This document shows, in pieces, positions 5,773 through 8,655 of a stretch of 8,655 nucleotides of DNA (within the stretch, counting starts at the first letter, position 1; the number at the start of each line of letters is the position of its first letter). The notes beneath the pieces are model-generated. The model worked only from the letters and a program-made list of their open reading frames with translations, had not been told where the DNA came from and made no database searches. The position numbers and the translations under genes are program-made. Source of the DNA: Oscillospiraceae bacterium. GTDB lineage: Bacteria; Bacillota_A; Clostridia; Oscillospirales; Oscillospiraceae. Location of the stretch: contig JAEDOK010000072.1 in the NCBI GenBank assembly GCA_016302005.1, positions 1 to 8,655 on the forward strand, in the 5' to 3' direction.

Positions 5773-6899
5773 AAACGGCACAGTGCCTGCGCGTAGCCGA
5801 CGCTGTCAAAGGAGAGAAGATAGCTCCCGTCGGGCTGCAAGCCCTCAGCGGCGGTAGGACCGCACAGCAGTACGCTCACACGGTTGCCGCTGACAAGCTC
5901 CCGCATCCCTGCAGGAACCTGCGGCGCAACAACGAGCACATGGGCAAAGCCGCCATGGGGCGCGACCTCGCTGAACGCCCGCGCTACGGAGCCGCTTTCC
6001 CGTGGCGGCAGACGGAGCAGTGCTTCCAGCATGGCATCAAATTCCTGTTCGTCGGAAACCGTTTGCAGGCAAAAATCCTCTTCCCCCTGCCATCCGACCT
6101 GATGGGCGCACCCCTGTAATAACAGGGCGCGGGACACGGAGGCAAAGACCTCGGTCAACGCGTTCGTCGCTTCGGCATCCGTGCTTCCTGCGGTTTCCAG
6201 CAGGAGCAGCACCTCGTTCACCACGGGCAGACCGAATTCCCGCACCATCAGGCGGTCGGTCTTCTCCGACAGCTTCCAGTGGATTTTCCGCAGCATGTCC
6301 CCGGGGACGTATTCACGGACGGCAAAGGTCTCCCCCGGATCGTTCCCGGGGCGGTCGGGGGCATAGACATCGTTGTCCGGCAGGGCTGCGGCGCTGTCCC
6401 TGAGCAGGATCTCCGGCTGAAACAGAGCGGGAAGCACATTGAATTCCGTGTCCTCAGTGCAGCGCTTCTGCCGCCGCGCAAGTCCGAACAGGTCATAGAC
6501 CGTGACCTCCGCCGCCTCCATGCGGATCGTTCCGCAGTGCGGGCAGTCCAAGCAAAATGCCGCTTCGCGGGTTTCCTTCGGCAGCAGAGACAAGATGACA
6601 TTTTGCGCGGTTTCCTCCCCTGTGCGCAGGTTGCGGCAGGTCAACCGCAGCGCCACCCGCGGAAGGGGCAAGAAACCGATGTTTTTCACGCGGATGGTGC
6701 CCGCCGCGCTTTGCCCCCTCTCAGCCGCCGCAGACACGGAAAGCGCTGCCGATACGGGGCACAGCAACGGCAAACAGCCGAAGCAAGGCAGGAACAGCGC
6801 CGAAAGCAAAAGGGTCAGCGTTCCCGCATTGTTTTCAAAAAAGTACAGCAGGGCGGTCAATAAAAGCGCCGCCGCCCACAAGGCTCTGCGTTTCCACAT
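5763..6899 (-). CDS. DUF58 domain protein
   Basis: Two N-terminal hydrophobic segments (about 5-21 and 27-52) anchor the protein. A beta-rich region follows, with the family's VYDLFGL motif at 134-140. The DUF58 signature is at 188-222: REYVPGD (195-201), KIHWKLS (205-211) and LMVREF (217-222). The C-terminal half (about 225-345) looks like a vWA-type alpha/beta fold (VLLLLETAGS 230-239, VLVVAP 321-326), though a full DxSxS metal site is not evident. The 378-residue length is normal for the family. The start ATG at 6899 is 2 nt after the MoxR stop and has no strong ribosome binding site, so translation probably depends on reinitiation from MoxR. DUF58 proteins commonly partner MoxR ATPases and are thought to work in protein complex assembly near the membrane. 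The substrate here is unknown. Confidence 0.92.
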   Translation of the reverse strand: MWKRRALWAAALLLTALLYFFENNAGTLTLLLSALFLPCFGCLPLLCPVSAALSVSAAAERGQSAAGTIRVKNIGFLPLPRVALRLTCRNLRTGEETAQNVILSLLPKETREAAFCLDCPHCGTIRMEAAEVTVYDLFGLARRQKRCTEDTEFNVLPALFQPEILLRDSAAALPDNDVYAPDRPGNDPGETFAVREYVPGDMLRKIHWKLSEKTDRLMVREFGLPVVNEVLLLLETAGSTDAEATNALTEVFASVSRALLLQGCAHQVGWQGEEDFCLQTVSDEQEFDAMLEALLRLPPRESGSVARAFSEVAPHGGFAHVLVVAPQVPAGMRELVSGNRVSVLLCGPTAAEGLQPDGSYLLSFDSVGYAQALCRLEV

Positions 6900-6901
6900 A
6901 A

Positions 6902-7837
6902 TTATGTTTCGTAGGGCTCGGGCGTCTCCCGCAAAAGCCGTTCCAAAACCTCCTGCGCGGAAAGATGCGCAGCTCTCGCCTTTTGGCTCAGGAGAACGCG
7001 GTGCGCGCAGACGTTGGCAAAGACCTCGCGCACATCCGCCGGAATGGCATAATCCCGCCCGCGCACAAGGGCGCAGGCCCGCGCCATTTTGCCAATCGCG
7101 ATCGCGCCCCGTGGACTGATGCCAAGCTCGATCATGGGATCCTCGCGGGAAGCCATGGACAGGCGGGTAATATAGGCTAAAAGCTCGTCCTTCATCGTTA
7201 CGGCTGCCGCCTCCCGCTGCTTGCGGAGAACTTCCTCGCAGGTTGTGACCTGCTTGACCGTATCCAGCGGATTTTTGGTCTGCCTGCCGCGCAGGATCTC
7301 CATTTGGCTCTCAAAATCGGGATAGCCGATGGTCAGCCGCACCAAAAAGCGGTCCAACTGCGCGTGAGGCAAAAGCTGCGTCCCCGCTGCGCCGACATGG
7401 TTCTCCGTCGCGATAACCAGAAACGGCGTCGGCAGCGGATAGACCTGTCCGTCCACCGTGACCTGCCGCTCCTCCATCGCCTCCAAAAGCGCGGACTGGG
7501 TCTTGCTTGAGGTGCGGTTGATCTCGTCCGCAAGGAGCAGATTGGTGCTGTTGACAATGCCCGGCATATAGCGGAAGCGTCCGCTCTCCTTATCGTACAT
7601 GGAAAAGCCCACAATGTCCGAGGGCAGGACGTCGGGCGTAAACTGGACGCGGTGATACGCGAGCCCGAGCACCTTCCCCAGCGCGACGGCAAGGGTGGTC
7701 TTTCCCACGCCCGGTATGTCATCCAGCAGGATATGCCCGTCCGCGAGGATCGCCATCAGCACCTTTTCCACGACCTCGCGCTTGCCGATGATGACCCGCT
7801 GCATCTGTTCCGAAATGTCCGCAATGATATTCTGCAT
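6902..7837 (-). CDS. MoxR-family AAA+ ATPase
   Basis: Numbered from the GTG at 7846, Walker A is DIPGVGKTT (43-51), Walker B LLLADEINR (103-111), sensor 1 ATEN (146-149), the arginine-finger region AQLDRF (162-167) and sensor 2 SPRG (244-247). The length of 311-314 residues is typical. After sensor 1 the family's usual QNP..GTYPLPEAQ region reads ENHVGAAGTQLLPHAQ, a modest variation. I prefer the ATG at 7837 because AGGTG lies 6 nt upstream; the GTG at 7846 has only CGGA before it. It is the first gene of a four-gene operon behind a good sigma-A promoter. MoxR proteins are cytoplasmic ATPases thought to act as chaperones that mature or assemble partner complexes, often with DUF58 or vWA proteins. 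The client is unknown and may be the membrane protein or lipoprotein downstream. Confidence 0.95.
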   Translation of the reverse strand: MQNIIADISEQMQRVIIGKREVVEKVLMAILADGHILLDDIPGVGKTTLAVALGKVLGLAYHRVQFTPDVLPSDIVGFSMYDKESGRFRYMPGIVNSTNLLLADEINRTSSKTQSALLEAMEERQVTVDGQVYPLPTPFLVIATENHVGAAGTQLLPHAQLDRFLVRLTIGYPDFESQMEILRGRQTKNPLDTVKQVTTCEEVLRKQREAAAVTMKDELLAYITRLSMASREDPMIELGISPRGAIAIGKMARACALVRGRDYAIPADVREVFANVCAHRVLLSQKARAAHLSAQEVLERLLRETPEPYET

Positions 7838-7869
7838 CTGTTTCACCTGTTTCCGTAGTTTTGTACTTT

Positions 7870-7913
7870 ATCATACTGGATTTCAGGCATAGAGGCAACC
7901 CCCGCAGGGGGTT
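7870..7913 (-). promoter_or_regulatory. Promoter of the MoxR operon with C5/G5 palindrome
   Basis: On the minus strand the -10 is TATGAT (7870-7875) and the -35 is TTGCCT (7893-7898), with an ideal 17-nt spacer. Transcription would start near 7863, giving a short leader of about 26 nt. A palindrome (CCCCC-TGC-GGGGG, 7899-7911) touches the -35 directly, and six A lie just upstream of it. Confidence 0.75.
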
Positions 7914-7917
7914 TTTT
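7897..7917 (+). terminator. Plus-strand terminator-like hairpin
   Basis: On the plus strand AACCCCC (7897-7903) pairs with GGGGGTT (7907-7913) and six T follow (7912-7917). It has the form of an intrinsic terminator, yet no plus-strand gene ends upstream. It may insulate the ECF gene from antisense transcription, or simply be the other face of the MoxR promoter palindrome. Confidence 0.4.
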
Positions 7918-7937
7918 CGACATTTTCGGCGCAATAT

Positions 7938-7979
7938 CCCCCAAGGGGGCTTGCGGAACCGCGTCGGCAACATTAAAAT
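7938..7979 (+). promoter_or_regulatory. Promoter of the ECF gene with C5/G5 palindrome
   Basis: TTGCGG (7951-7956) and TAAAAT (7974-7979) are separated by 17 nt. The start of transcription would be near 7986, leaving about 20 nt of leader, too short for a riboswitch. The palindrome C5-AA-G5 (7938-7949) plus one C precedes the -35, exactly as at the SLH promoter. Confidence 0.65.
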
Positions 7980-8005
7980 AGAAGTGCTTTTTTCGGAGGT
8001 AGCTT

Positions 8006-8569
8006 ATGAAAGAAATGTCATCCGTCAAACGCGCCTGTATTTGCGCGGTCTGTATTGCTCTTTGCTATGTGCTTCCCCTTGCGTTCCACGCCTTCGGTGC
8101 GGGCACGGTATTTCTGCCCATGCACATTCCCGTCTTGCTGTGCGGTCTGATCTGCGGGTGGGGCTACGGTGCGTTTTGCGGCATCGCCGGACCCGTGCTT
8201 TCGTGCGTCTTGTCCGGCATGCCCTCGGCGACGGGGCTTGTCTCCATGGTGCCGGAGCTTTGCGCCTACGGACTCGTCAGCGGGCTTCTCCTGCGCTATG
8301 TCCATACGAAGCATACTTATGCCGATCTCTATCTCGCGCTGATCGCCGCGATGCTGCTCGGGCGGCTCGTCGGCGGCGCTGCCAAGGCGCTGTTCTATCT
8401 CAGCGGGATGTCCGGCATGACGGAGTTCTCCTTTTCGCTGCTTGCCGGCACCTATTTTTTGGAAAGCCTGCCGGGTATCGCGATCCAGCTTGTGCTGCTG
8501 CCGACTTTGGTCTTTACCCTGATGAAGGCAAAGCTGATCCCCGAACGCTATCCCAATGCTGTAAAGTGA
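8006..8569 (+). CDS. ECF transporter S component (substrate unknown)
   Basis: The ATG at 8006 is preceded by GGAGGT at 5 nt; the ATG at 8015 is too far from it. The 187-residue protein is almost wholly hydrophobic, with membrane segments at about 8-26, 36-52, 54-70, 80-97, 107-128 and 143-173. The features PMHIPVLLCGL (38-48), GPVLSCVLSGMPS (62-74) and PELCAYGLVSGLL (83-95) fit the S-component family of energy-coupling factor importers (PF12822 type). Such proteins bind a vitamin or similar micronutrient and share the EcfA/EcfT module, which is not in this window. No riboswitch is visible that would name the substrate. It shares a transcript with the methyltransferase-like gene that starts 10 nt after its stop, and it is divergent from the MoxR operon. 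Confidence 0.88.
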   Translation: MKEMSSVKRACICAVCIALCYVLPLAFHAFGAGTVFLPMHIPVLLCGLICGWGYGAFCGIAGPVLSCVLSGMPSATGLVSMVPELCAYGLVSGLLLRYVHTKHTYADLYLALIAAMLLGRLVGGAAKALFYLSGMSGMTEFSFSLLAGTYFLESLPGIAIQLVLLPTLVFTLMKAKLIPERYPNAVK

Positions 8570-8579
8570 GGTATGACCC

Positions 8580-8655
8580 ATGGAACAACAAGAGGTGATT
8601 CGCTTTTTTGACCGCTGCGCGCCCTTTTGGGATGAGGACATGGTGCGCAACGAGG
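8580..8655 (+). CDS. Probable class I SAM-dependent methyltransferase, N-terminal fragment
   Basis: Only the first 25 codons are inside the window; the gene runs off the right edge. GAGGT, which overlaps the stop codon region of the ECF gene, lies 7 nt before the ATG. The start MEQQEVIRFFDRCAPFWDED has the FFD..AP.WD pattern common at the N-terminus of small class I methyltransferases. The SAM-binding glycine-rich motif would lie beyond the edge, so the family call rests on this short pattern. The close spacing to the transporter gene suggests co-transcription. Confidence 0.6.
   Translation, partial: MEQQEVIRFFDRCAPFWDEDMVRNE

Noticed and set aside
5761..5781. GTG at 5781 as start of the membrane protein, overlapping DUF58
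   Set aside because: It has no upstream ribosome binding site, whereas GGAGG sits 7 nt before the ATG at 5760.
4660..5796. Long plus-strand frame of 378 codons
   Set aside because: It is antisense to the membrane protein gene, very rich in Arg, Gln and Lys, and has no ribosome binding site; it is a shadow of GC-rich codon use.
7897..8005. Possible riboswitch before the ECF transporter gene
   Set aside because: The likely transcription start leaves only about 20 nt of leader; the hairpins lie upstream of the -35 box and would not be transcribed from this promoter.

Overview
The window most likely comes from a GC-rich Gram-positive gut clostridium of the Oscillospiraceae type. This is an inference from several signs: a secreted protein with three SLH (S-layer homology) domains, a lipoprotein with InlB-type repeats, an ECF vitamin-transporter S component, strong AGGAGG-like ribosome binding sites, and intergenic spaces full of short palindromic repeats. 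No rRNA, tRNA, CRISPR array, transposase or phage gene was seen.

Layout. Positions 1-281 are non-coding and repeat-rich. A small, very acidic protein of 91 residues follows (282-557, minus). Positions 558-1010 contain no convincing gene; the right half is a chain of hairpins, including a perfect 27-bp inverted repeat. A large surface protein (1011-3167, minus) has a 5'-nucleotidase-like body whose metal ligands appear to be lost, plus three SLH domains. Positions 3168-3411 hold its promoter, the terminator of the next operon and a 114-bp palindromic element.

The main unit is a four-gene minus-strand operon, transcribed from about 7863 down to a terminator near 3250. In order it encodes a MoxR AAA+ ATPase (6902-7837), a DUF58 protein (5763-6899), a membrane protein with a DUF4129-like tail (4636-5760), and a lipoprotein (3412-4623). 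The lipoprotein combines a TEPS-repeat stalk, two InlB B-repeats and what looks like the C-terminal lobe of a TroA-type binding protein. The genes abut within 2 to 12 nt. MoxR/DUF58 pairs are usually followed by a membrane-anchored transglutaminase-like protein. Here no such catalytic domain is visible, so this is a variant cassette that may chaperone or assemble something at the cell envelope.

On the other side of a divergent promoter region, on the plus strand, lie an ECF transporter S component (8006-8569) and the first 25 codons of a probable SAM-dependent methyltransferase (8580 to the window edge).

The strongest unexplained signal is at the promoters. All three that can be read (SLH protein, MoxR operon, ECF gene) have a C5-loop-G5 palindrome directly against the -35 hexamer. 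Two of them share an almost identical 18-nt string. The other notable point is the apparent loss of catalytic residues in the surface nucleotidase-like protein.
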